DNA from: Rhizophagus sp. LPA8_4_AMF
Taxonomy: Eukaryota; Glomeromycota; Glomeromycetes; Glomerales; Glomeraceae
NCBI GenBank assembly: GCA_021464525.1
Contig: JADRCO010000792.1
Span: 1-26,356, forward strand
Direction: 5' to 3'
DNA length: 26,356 nucleotides
Shown piece after piece: positions 1-12,369 of the stretch. The notes under the pieces are model-generated. The model had not been told where the DNA came from, made no database searches, and saw only the letters and a list, made by a program, of their open reading frames with translations. The position numbers and the translations under genes are program-made. Position 1 is the stretch's first letter. Every line of letters begins with the position of its first letter.

Positions 1-460
1 GATAACTTATTTATAACCTATTGATACCCTATTTAACTAATTTCGACCTGTGTCTGCAGTAGTAAAAATAGAATATTCTTATTATGGCAATTGCTTTGCC
101 ATTTCACGTATTTAAAAATAGATTTTTTAAAATATATTTTATTAATGTAAATTTTTTATAAACTTTAGCCAAGCTGTATTTCCATTAATTTTTATAATGT
201 TCTTTTTTTCTTTTTGATTTGACCTGATCTCTTTAGAAGCAAAAAAAAGAAAATTTCCCATTTTTCTCTCTCTCAACTCATTCAATTCCAAAGTCTAAGT
301 CCAGCAATACAATGCTCCCAAATCAAAAAAAAAGAAAAGAAATTTTCTACTTCCTTTTACCCAATTTCAGTATAGTCGTAATTAATTATGAGGATTAAAA
401 TAAACTACGAGAGTCAAAACGGCAATTTTATAATTAATTGATAATCTTTTTTTCGGTTTA
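1..460. other. AT-rich non-coding stretch
   Basis: No open frame of useful length, no recognisable exon and no RNA gene is visible. There are poly(A) and pyrimidine runs (for example CT-rich at about 262-290) that could be untranslated or repeat-derived sequence, but nothing supports a gene. Confidence 0.5.
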
Positions 461-864
461 GGGACTTAAAATGTAAGAATTTTTTTTTAATATTAAAGAA
501 ACATTACTAACATTTCTTTCTCTGTTTCTTAAGTTTCTGGACTTTTAGACGAACCTGAACTTAGAATGTAACTCAGAAAAGGGTGTGAAAGATTTTTAAT
601 ATTAAAAAACGTTATTAACGTTTCTTTCTCTTTTTTTAGGTTACCGGACTTTTAGATGAACTCGGACTTGAAATGTAAGTCAGAAAAGGGTGGAGAAGTT
701 TTTTTAAATTAAAGAAATGTTACTAACATTTCTTTCTCTTTTTTTTAGGTTGCCGGACTTTTAGACAAACCCAGACTTAAAATGTAAGTTGAAAAAGGGT
801 GGGAAGGTTTTTTTAATATTAAAGAAATATTACTAATGTTTCTTTCTCTTTTTTTTTAGGTTGC
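461..864 (+). repeat. Tandem array of four intron-like hairpin repeat units
   Basis: Four diverged units with a period of about 95-109 bp. Each has a GTAA-type donor-like start (473, 568, 675, 784), a run of T, an inverted repeat of about 25 bp, a TACTAAC-like motif (505-511 TACTAAC, 613-619 TATTAAC, 721-727 TACTAAC, 831-837 TACTAAT), a pyrimidine tract and a terminal AG (533, 639, 748, 859). The intron-like parts are 61, 72, 74 and 76 nt. Between them lie conserved exon-like spacers of 34-35 nt (534-567, 640-674, 749-783) sharing CGGACTTTTAGA-type sequence. The third unit has a perfect 12+12 hairpin (711-722/724-735). The spacer length is not a multiple of three and splicing would run into stops, so this does not look like a protein-coding exon series. 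A related solitary copy lies at 14033-14170. Confidence 0.85.
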
Positions 865-1682
865 AATCAGCATTAACAAATCATTTGCCATTTTATAGTA
901 ATTAAAATCTGGATTAGCAGCAGAATTGTCAGGTATTGATTACAAATTAACATTAAAATTTTATAACATATTATTGCTATTTTGCAAAATAATTGATTTG
1001 ATATCAATTATTACACACAAAAAAAAATAAAATTATAATTTACAAATTTATTTAATACTTTAAGAAAAGTTATAAATATTATTTTGATATTTTTGACATT
1101 TTATGACTTGGAGTGCCTAAAGTGAGAAATAAATTCACATAAAATTTTAATTTTGGTATTTATAGTAAAGCAATATATAGCAATATATAAAGAATCCTGA
1201 ACAATCTATGTATAGATTATATACAGAGTTTACTTATTCATAAAAAAATTGCTTATTTCAGGGGTATTTTTTAAAAATTTTAAACTACATACCACTGTTT
1301 TTAATGCATCTAAGTTAAAAGCAATAAAATAAGAAAGTTGGCTCAATGTAATTACGTTTAACGTTAAAAAAAAAAATAATAATATTGGAAAAAACCTAAA
1401 GAATAAAAGTTTACAGATATGTTAAAAAATAATTTTTTGTTATATAAATTCTCAACTAATCATTAATATTTCCGTGCATGACCGGTGTACTGTTGTAATA
1501 AATATGTAATACGTGATGAAATTAATGTAAATAAAAAAAGAAAATAATAATGACAAAAGGCAACAATAGAAAACAATGCTGATGATAAAAAATTGATTAC
1601 AATGAAGAAAAATAAATGTGAAAGATAGGATAATTGCAAAAATAAAATTACACGTAGCACCTCATTAAATTAAATTTCTATG
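865..1682. other. AT-rich non-coding stretch 3' of the NmrA-like gene
   Basis: Nothing recognisable beyond A/T homopolymer runs. A 65-codon frame on the minus strand (1463-1660) encodes only Phe/Leu/Tyr-rich low-complexity peptide expected from AT-rich DNA. It lacks conserved features and is not called. The region should contain the 3' untranslated end of the minus-strand gene ending at 1683. Confidence 0.5.
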
Positions 1683-2655
1683 TTAGATAGAGATAGTTTG
1701 CAACAATACTTCTCCAAAATAACCCTCAATATCTCTTGGTGACTTTTCATCTCCCATTATTTTCTTTACATCATCTGTTGTCATCCCAATTTCTCCATCA
1801 CGAATTAAACGATAAAATTCAAGATAATGCTTTACTAATTGATTTTTGTTACGAAACTCGGATGGAATCGCTTGTATCAAAAAAGCTTCAGCCTCATTTT
1901 GTGAAGTACCTCGAAAATCAATTTGGTCATTCATTATTATTGATAATTTTTCAGCTAGTTGTGGACCACTATATAACTTTGGTCCTGTAAGAGTATAGGT
2001 CATTTTATTGTAAGGATTTTCGGTTACACCAGCTAATAAGATAGTTGCAACCACTTCACCAAAATCACGATCATCTAAAGGTGAAAATGTTCCTTCAAAT
2101 CCAATTGGCAAAGGCAAAACCTTTTCTTTAATAATTGAATCGGTATAAAGGTTAAGATGATGAGTAAAAAAAGGAACACGGAGGAATGTATAAGAAGGAA
2201 TTTGTTTTGAAATGATATATTTCTCAATATCTTCAGCTGCTAGAGGGTTTGTATTATAAGCACTAAGTACGACAAGTTGTTTGACTCCCTTTTCCACGGC
2301 TATATCAATAAAATCATTTAAATGATTTTTATCTTCAAGCTCTGAATCCCAGACAAATGCCGCATCAACGCCTTCCAACGCTACATTAATAGTATTACGT
2401 TCGGAAGGATTTATATAAAATACTTCCGTATATCCTCTTACAAGATCCAAGGTAGTTTGACCTGGTAACAGGCCAAGCCGTAGCTTTGTAATTTTGGCAT
2501 CGTATTTATTTAGTTCTTTGACAACGGCTCTGGCCTTTCACAATTAAAAAGCGTTTTGAATTTCAAAAATTTGTTCTCGCGTTTTTTCAATATCATTTAT
2601 TAATACATACCGGCAAATTAATGCTGCCCGAAACAAATATTGTGAACTTGGACAT
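1683..2655 (-). CDS. NmrA-like / atypical SDR NAD(P)-binding family protein
   Basis: Two-exon model: exon 1 is 2611-2655 and exon 2 is 1683-2534, with a 76-nt GT...AG intron at 2535-2610, phase 0, giving 298 residues. The N-terminus (beta strand SKFTIFVSG, then ARAVVKELNKYDAKITKLRL) has the first beta-alpha unit of NmrA/HSCARG-type Rossmann proteins. Later blocks are also NmrA-like: NVALEGVDAAFVW, the strand VKQLVVLSAY, FLRVPFF and TYTLTGPKLYSGPQLAEKLS. Such proteins are redox sensors or NAD(P)-dependent enzymes, and the substrate cannot be told here. The glycine-rich loop is odd: where GxxGxxG is expected the model reads G-S-I-N-L-P-A, the same length but without glycines two and three. The start was chosen because it restores the first strand. 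A 174-bp spacer separates it head-to-head from IPK1. Confidence 0.75.
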
Positions 2656-2829
2656 TTTAAGGAAGAAAATCCTTTAAAGAACAAATTTCGATAGCGTTAA
2701 ATTTCTATTTATCATTTTTGTAGGTTGCACAATACGTAATCTGGAAATTTTTTACTATTTTGCTGATCAATCCAAAGATAAAATGACTTCCTGACCATCC
2801 CGTGACTTTTTGTTATAAGTAATTGATGA
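2656..2829. promoter_or_regulatory. Shared divergent promoter region (NmrA-like / IPK1)
   Basis: This 174-bp spacer lies between two head-to-head start codons (2655 minus, 2830 plus), so it must hold both 5' leaders and core promoters unless they extend into the genes. No clear TATA box or other named motif was identified. The role is inferred from gene orientation only. Confidence 0.4.
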
Positions 2830-4696
2830 ATGGCGCGCGTCGAAACTATTCCCGAACTTTATAACACGACTTTATGGAAATTCAAGGCAGAAGGCAATGC
2901 AAATATAACATTATCATATGTTGGCGAAAATGCTAGATTTGTACGCTTAAAAATGATATCATCATTATTATTACTTAATTTTTTCTAATAATTTCATACA
3001 TTTATATATAGTCAGCTACGGTACTTCGCTTGCGAAAGGATAATCAATTAGATACAATTATTGATTCTCAATACTTTACGTATTCTTATGTGAATTTCGT
3101 TATGAAGCCATTAATTGGTGATAAATACGTCGGTGAATCGGTAAATAAAGACAATTTAAACTTAATTAAAATTTCCATTTGGCCTTATTTAAATAAAAGG
3201 TGATTATAGATATTGTTGGAAGTACAGCCGGAGTTTCTTAAAGCTTTGTCTAAATCAGTTCTTAAGATGCGATCCAATAAGCGAACCCAAAAAGATATCG
3301 ATCACAATCAGAAATATGCTATTTTAACACCTGATCATACGGTGTTCCCGTCGAATATTAGTCCCACGCTTTCTGTAGAGTTAAAGGTAGACTTTATTCT
3401 TTCTTATGATACTGGTTTATTCATTTTTTTATAATATTATTATATTATTCTCTTTTTGAGCTCAGCCTAAATGGGCATTTTTGCCATCTTCTCCTTTCAT
3501 TGAAAATTTTGTAAAATTTCAATCATGTCGTTTCTGTATGCATAAGTACCTTAAACGAGGTCCAACAGATGACGTCACAAGATATTGTCCATTAGATTTA
3601 TTTTCTCTAGAAGATAAAAGAATAAGAAAGGCAATAGAGGCCTTAATAGATTGTCCTGGAAGTAATTTAAAATTATTTATACAAGGGCTGCAAATTGAGA
3701 TTGGAAAAGTAAGTTGAATTAAATTATATATAAGTAATGCTTAGATATTAAACATAAACTATATGAATACAGGAGAATTGGCTGACTTCACTATGTGAAT
3801 TTTTTGAGATCGGTTACCCTGAATTGGATGATAAAAAACAGCAGTAAGTTTACATAATACATAACTGACAAAACGTAGCACTATTAATTGTTGATTCCTA
3901 TTCATTTACAGTTATGTAATTGATATGCTTATTGTTCTATTAATACAAGTTATTATGAAAGAACAATATTTGTTTAGAAGGCTAAAGATATTACAAAAAA
4001 CTTTAGATGAACTAGATATTGAAGGAATTAATAAACTCTTAATAACTCACCGACCGAAATTATCAGAACCATTATTAGAAGAATGGAAATTGATAGTAGA
4101 TGAATATATGAAGAGAACCACCACAAATAATAATAATAATGAAAATGGTTTGAATAAGATAGAAATTATTAATATTATTATTATTACTCTTATAACTATT
4201 TACACTAATTTTTAATTAGTGCTCGAGTTTATGTCTACAATGGAAAATAAACAAATTCATCAGCGGATATACGAATATTTGATGTCTGCTACATTGAAGG
4301 ACTGTTCTATAATCTTTTCCTTTCGGAAATCTGATATACGTGATTTTGCTGAACAAAAATCTCATTCAAGGTATTCTTTACATTTTTCGGGTTAGGTCAT
4401 GGCTAGATTAATTATTGATCCATAAAGTATTTTCTTGTTCTTGTTTAAGTCCAATTTTCCAAAACAAAGAAAGACTTCAACAAATATCTTTGTCTGAAAC
4501 ACAATCGTCCATTAGTGATTCTCTGAATAAGTATCCTTACGATAATTACCTTGATAGTCCATATGTTTACAAAGTTAATGTTATCGATTTAGATCCAAAA
4601 CCTTTGGCAAAATTACCTTATTATCAAGAGTTAGACGCAAAAATTGTAGAGAATTATTTAAAATGCAGTGCAACAAATAACAAATGTTCTGAATGA
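2830..4696 (+). CDS. IPK1: Inositol-pentakisphosphate 2-kinase (IPK1)
   Basis: Phosphorylates the 2-position of inositol 1,3,4,5,6-pentakisphosphate to make IP6 (phytate), which supports mRNA export and serves as the precursor of inositol pyrophosphates. Eight exons: 2830-2940, 3012-3140, 3210-3386, 3466-3708, 3773-3843, 3912-4147, 4220-4370, 4450-4696. They join in frame to 454 residues. Family motifs appear in order: W16 and EGNAN (21-25) of the nucleotide loop, VLRLRK (41-46), SVELKPKWAFLP (about 135-146), CRFCMH (160-165) followed by the YCPLDLFS block, LDELDIEGI, the alpha-helical KDCSI block, and the C-terminal IDLDPKP (418-424) used in metal and phosphate binding. The intron at 4148-4219 (donor GTTTGA) was chosen because it removes an in-frame stop at 4213 and keeps frame. 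The Asn-rich stretch before it is low-complexity. It converges with NF-YC downstream. Confidence 0.92.
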
Positions 4697-4986
4697 GTAT
4701 ATAAATACATATATCTTTATTCTAATATATAAATGATATCGTGCAATTATTACAATAGTTACGCACTTACGTACCGCTAACGTGACTGTATAACTATGTA
4801 TTTTCACTAGAAAAATCAGAAACTTTAAAGTGGTTGTGGCAAATTGAGTTTAATAAATTCGCTTAATCTGGAATAGATACATTCAAAAATTCTTTTTATT
4901 CAAATTACTTGGATTATCAGAAAAATATATGCTATTCATATCTCACTATATACATTGACCTCCCTAGAGAGTTAAATTATATTTAT
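4697..4986. other. Convergent 3'-3' spacer, IPK1 / NF-YC
   Basis: 290 bp between the stop codons of two convergent genes. It is AT-rich, with several AATATAAA-like stretches that could serve polyadenylation (for example around 4726). No other feature is visible. Confidence 0.4.
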
Positions 4987-6497
4987 CTACTTTTTCGTTT
5001 TCTTTGAACCTTTCCGTGTAGATTTAGAACGTTGCCTATCTTGGTCTTCTGATTCTTGTGGTTGATGTCTTGCTACGTCGTTTACAGCAGTTAATAAAGC
5101 ATCTATCACTGTACCATCCGACGGAGTGGTAGAAGGTGGAGCGGAGGTTTTTATTTGTTGTGAAGTTTGTTTATGATCATATGGTGTTGATTGTTGAGAA
5201 GAATGTTGTTGTGATGTTTGAGTTTGTTCCTGTTGTTGAGCTACTACTGTTTGCGATGTTGTATCTGAGGATGTTGATGATTGTTGTTGATCTTGTTGAA
5301 ATTTTTGGTGTTGAATGCGAAGTTGTTCTTGTAGGTGAATTTCATGTCGCATATGTTCTGCTTGAAGCTAAACAACATTTGTGTCATTCGAATTCTTTTT
5401 CTTAATTATTAGATATTGATCATAAGATGGAAAAGATTAACGTTTATAATAAGGTGCCCAACAAATTTTAATTCCTTACCTGTTGATAATAGGAAGCAGT
5501 AGTGGGATCTGGTTGGTATTGCATTCCAGGTTGATGTGGATAATAAGCTAAAGTACTTTGTTCGGCAAATATATGTTCTGTTTGCTTAAAATTTATTTTT
5601 TATTGAAAATTTGTTTTAAAAATATAAATCAAGATATTCTTATAAGAATAAAAAGACAACCATTATACGAAAAAAAATCTTTTATAAACGCAATATACAT
5701 CAAAAAGCATTAACGCCTACAGGTTCTTCCTTAGGTCTTCTATTTGAACTTTTAGGTACTTCTTCTCTTGGAACGATATCAATCAAGAAATCGAATTGAT
5801 CAGATCTGCTAACTGCAGAAGCAACATCACTACGTTGTAGGGTGCGACGTTTATTTTCTTCAGCATGGATCCATGCTCGCATTGTAATTTCAGATATAAA
5901 AATTTCACAGGCTTTGGAGAATAAGATTGGTGCCTAATTGATGACATGACATTGTGTAAAAAGTTGAGCATTTATAATTTTTTAACAATTAATTAAAAAA
6001 AAAAAGACTACCTCTGCACTAATCATCTAAATTTTTGATTCAATTTTATATAAATTAGTATAATTTAAAACAATTATAATAATATTCATTAAGAATAATT
6101 TTTATTATCTAAATGCTTACCTTAACATCCTGATCACTTTTCATGACTTTCTTAATTCTAGCTAGAGGTAGAGGATGATTTTTAAAGTCACTTTCAAACT
6201 GTTCTGCAAGAGTAATTTGTCGACTCCAAAACTAAGATTGTATAAAATTATTATCAATAAATAAGATTAACCTTCATAGCTTAAATAAGTATCTTCATAA
6301 AACAATGAAAATAAATTTTCTTCCGTCCTCTTTCTACGAACCTGCTGCATAAACGCCTGGTTTTGTTGTTGCTGCTGCAGTTGCTGTTGCGTTTGAATAT
6401 GTGTTGAAGCTGACGGAGTAGCAGTAGAAGTGGGAGCAACATTTGAAGTTGCTGAAACACTTTGATCGACAGCGGTCTGTGGCGTTTGTTCTGTCAT
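4987..6497 (-). CDS. HAP5: CCAAT-binding factor subunit C (NF-YC / HAP5), histone-fold protein
   Basis: Nuclear subunit that pairs with NF-YB and then recruits NF-YA to bind CCAAT promoters. Six exons on the minus strand: 6342-6497, 6121-6231, 6012-6026, 5721-5933, 5480-5584, 4987-5367. They give 326 residues, and all introns are phase 0. The core reads [46 protein letters not shown], then [39 protein letters not shown]. This is the diagnostic NF-YC histone fold, at about residues 65-155. MISAE (90-94) is a 15-nt micro-exon. The N-terminus is Gln/Thr-rich. The C-terminal 160 residues are Gln/Ser-rich (residues 166-326), typical of an activation region, ending in a Lys/Arg tail. Failure to splice the 5585-5720 intron would end the protein after six extra residues (VGVNAF). 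Confidence 0.95.
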
Positions 6498-6499
6498 AG

Positions 6500-6522
6500 T
6501 TTTTTTTTTTAAAAAAAAAAAA
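6500..6522. repeat. T11A12 palindrome immediately upstream of the NF-YC start codon
   Basis: Eleven T followed by twelve A, beginning three bases upstream of the minus-strand ATG at 6497. It is a perfect A/T palindrome that could be a nucleosome-excluding poly(dA:dT) element or, if transcribed, a hairpin in the leader. The function is inference. Homopolymer length may also be affected by sequencing or assembly error. Confidence 0.6.
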
Positions 6523-7726
6523 CCCTTGAAAAGAAGGTTATTAAAAAGGTAAAAGTAGAAAATATGAACTGTTAGTTTTCGATTTGTTTACTTTTGTGAT
6601 GAGGACGAATGCGGCAAGTTTGTATAGTAAATGTGTTATTAATCAGGTGACAATTGGTGATCATTGATTTATTAATTTATTTTAAAATTTGTACGCCGCA
6701 GCAAATTAATTCAATTCGAGAAAATTTTTGTTATATATTGTTCAACCGCACAAAGTTCGAAATTTGACTGAACATTATATATTTATATTAATGTACTATA
6801 AATGAAAAAATGTGAATTCTAATCCAAATGTTCAATTTGAACAAGTGATCAAGTTGTGGCTCGTTGATAAATACAATAAGTACATACAGGAGAAAAAATG
6901 ATCGATCAACAGATTACAGATACAAGGGAGTCATAAATGAGCTTGAATGCATTTCCTTATTTAGATGGTAGGTCGGTCTTTCTGGTTTGAATAAGTTGTA
7001 TGCATTATATATACTATATATGCATAATAAATTTTCTTTGTTTAACCAATATCGTTTTGTTTTAATTAAATAGTTTTCTTCGTTTTACAAGCAAAAGATT
7101 GCAATCGTTTATTTCTTTTATCTTGCCTGGTGCAAAGTTTTCATCATCACTAATACGTCAACAACGCAAAGAGGCAAGTCTGACGACTTTAGTCCTCCAA
7201 TTATTTCTCCCCCCACTTCATTTTCTTCTCTATCCTCTCCTTTTACTCCTTTTATCGTATCCCTTTTATCGCATCCGCAGTTTCCAAGCCTCTTTTGCGT
7301 TTAAAAGACGTTGGCTTAGCCTAAAAATTCTCGTTTTTTTGCTTACGTTACTTTTTGTTTTTTTTGCACTAGCATATTTTTTATTAAACTTCGCCTCAGT
7401 TGCGAAGCCTGTTTAATTTGGGTTGGCTTACATTTTTGCGCGGGTTTAATTTAAAACGTAATAATCTAATTATAAGAAACAAATAAATGCGTTTTGTTAA
7501 GTTTGCAACTTATTGCAAAACTTTTCGACGTTCAAATTTTTTGTTTCTTGTTTTAACGTTTATATATACGTTCCGGAACGAGGGTAATAAATAAAAAGCA
7601 ACGATTCCCTCAAATTTATTTATATATACAATATTTATTACTTCTGTATAAAAATACTGAACTTTTGTAATTTTAGAGAAAAAAGATTAATTATATTTAT
7701 TTTTTATTGATTAACAAAGCCTAAAG
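6523..7726. promoter_or_regulatory. Divergent intergenic region between NF-YC and the LEA2-like gene
   Basis: About 1.2 kb without a supportable gene. It contains an ATTGG (CCAAT on the minus strand) at 6653-6657, about 155 bp upstream of the NF-YC start. It also contains the perfect palindrome CGTTCCGGAACG at 7569-7580, about 150 bp upstream of the plus-strand gene, and a pyrimidine-rich block at about 7170-7270. A 105-codon frame at 7099-7416 is Leu/Phe-rich, arises from that pyrimidine tract, and is not called. Motif functions are inferred from sequence only. Confidence 0.4.
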
Positions 7727-9273
7727 ATGGATTACAATTATAATAATAATATGGACTATTATAATCCCCAAAACGCTAGATATTATCAAAATTTTAGTAA
7801 TCAGGGAGGAAATGTTGGTGACCTTTATAGCAAGAATGAGCATGACAATAATCTATATCCGAGAAGCCCTCAATATGAAAACCGTGCTCAAAATGATTAT
7901 CGTCCACAATATATCAACACTTCGCCAGTTAATTATAATAATAATAATCATGATGGCGGTGGAATATATCCCGATCCTAGGAATGGATATAGTAATGATA
8001 CACATTATTCTAATATCAAATCTACCAGTCCAGTTGGCAGTGCATATGATGATTCAGGGTATTCAAATCCTAATAATACATCATCGCATTCTAATGCTCG
8101 TTATAAAAATCCTTATGCCACTCCTTTTAACGATACAAAAACTAGTTATAACACTCCTTACATTCCTTCCCCGGTGAAACATCCAAGTTCTCCAGTTATG
8201 CCTGGAATGAATCCTACTCATCCACCCATTAATCCGATTCCTACTCATCAAGTTCCATATGGTGGTCGCCCAGCAGATCCCTATAGCGACAGTGCTTCGC
8301 CTAAAGGAATGTATTCTACCTCTTCTATATCCCCACCAAATCCCGGTCCAACCAATCATAGTCAAGAAAACCCTCTTAGCCCAACTAGTGCATACTCTAG
8401 CAAACCTTTCCTTGATTATGATGATGAAAAACGCGCAAAACCGGGTGGACTTATGAAATATTGCTGTTGCGGTGGTCGCATCACTTGTGGCAAGGCCTGT
8501 GCAATTATATGTTGTATCCTTGTTTTACTTATTATTGGAATTGTAGCTGCTGTTTTATTATGGGCACGTCCTCCAAAAGTCGATTTCTTGGGCATTGTTC
8601 CTTCGCCTAACGGTTTACCAGCATATAATGCTAATCCCGCAGGATTTGATTTTAATTTTGGTTTACAAATCCAAGTCGATAATCCAAATATAGTTGGCGC
8701 AAAGTTTGAAATGATCAAAGCAATTGTAAGTTTCGACTCTTTTTTTAAAAAGAATCAAAATTATTATATTCAAATCTGATTCATATTTAATGTAGGCATT
8801 TTATCCTGGACATTCAGATCCAATTGGAGGCGGAAATTTGACCGATGTGACTATCGCAGCTAAAAGAAATACCACTATTGATTTTCCATTCTCTGTAAAT
8901 TACAATAAGGATATTGATCCAGGATTTGCTATCCTTTTTGACATTGCTCAAAAATGTGGATTAACCGGAGGAGGAGAGAAACAAAAACTGGAGATCGACT
9001 ATAAATTAACACTGACAATCAAAATTCTTTTAATTACCATAAACCCAAGTTTCAATAGGAAAGCCATGATTGATTGCCCAATTAAGGTAAATTTATACAT
9101 ATTTGTTAATATTTATGAAAACTTTTCTCAACAATTTTTTTATAACTGTAATCTTCTAGGATGGAAAAATACCTAATATACCGGGTTTTGACATAGGTAA
9201 AGCCGCAAAACAAATTGGTGGTAAAAGAGATTTATCAACCAATATACCAAAAAGACCTATTTTGTTTAATTAG
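7727..9273 (+). CDS. Single-pass membrane protein with Asn/Tyr-rich disordered tail and LEA2-like domain
   Basis: Three exons (7727-8725, 8796-9086, 9160-9273), all phase 0, give 467 residues. Residues 1 to about 235 are rich in Asn, Tyr, Ser, Pro and Gln with poly-Asn runs, so low-complexity and probably disordered. A cysteine cluster (YCCCGG, 245-250, with more Cys up to the membrane) precedes one hydrophobic helix (about 259-280, ILVLLIIGIVAAVLLW). The remaining part (FNFGLQIQVDNPN, then a beta-rich stretch with TTIDFPFSVNYN and LTLTIKILLITINP) resembles the LEA2/WHy beta-sandwich found in fungal and plant membrane-anchored proteins. With no signal peptide and a positively charged flank before the helix, a cytosolic N-terminus and an outside or lumenal LEA2 domain are likely. 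The Cys cluster could be palmitoylated. Function is unknown, and the LEA2 assignment is by pattern only. Confidence 0.8.
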
Positions 9274-9489
9274 AAAAAAAAGAAAAAAAAATAATGTTGT
9301 GAATATATTTATTCATCTATTTATCTATTTATTTATTATTTGTATCTTGTAAAATCATTTTTTAATAAAAAATTTTAATAATAATAATATAATTTGTCGG
9401 AAAAAAAAATAAATTTGGGAACTTGTGTAACTTTAAACATTGATAAATAGTGAGCATTAAACTGATATCTGATTTCGATCAATCTCGGA
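9274..9489. other. Spacer between LEA2-like gene and LETM1
   Basis: 216 bp of AT-rich sequence between two genes in tandem. It contains AATAAA-like motifs (for example around 9363-9368) suitable for 3' end formation of the upstream gene, and the short promoter of LETM1. No other feature is visible. Confidence 0.35.
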
Positions 9490-12183
<2,694 letters not shown>

Positions 12184-12369
12184 CTAGATAATATGAATGA
12201 TTTTTTTTTAAATAAAATTTAAGTTTAATATTGATTTATGTAATAATAAAATATCAAATCAAATAAATCTGTAGATCATATGAAAATGATCGGCAATCAG
12301 CATTTATTATAATCACACTTCAGCAGTACTTCAGCACGACTTCTATTTATAATGAATCGTATATAAATC

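Noticed and set aside
534-783. Exon-like spacers of the repeat array as a real repeated coding gene
   Set aside because: The 35-nt length shifts frame at each unit, and splicing leads to a stop in the next unit.
1463-1660. 65-codon frame on the minus strand
   Set aside because: Phe/Leu/Ile/Tyr-rich peptide of the sort AT-rich DNA gives by chance, with no splice context or conserved motif.
5136-5405. 89-codon frame on the plus strand
   Set aside because: It is antisense to the Gln-rich tail of NF-YC. Val/Phe/Leu-rich composition results from reversed CAA/CAG codons.
7099-7416. 105-codon hydrophobic frame upstream of the LEA2-like gene
   Set aside because: It arises from a pyrimidine-rich block (Leu/Phe/Ser codons). 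No family resemblance, so it is more likely promoter or leader sequence.
8081-8718. Minus-strand frames of about 94-100 codons
   Set aside because: Shadows of the strongly supported plus-strand exon 7727-8725.
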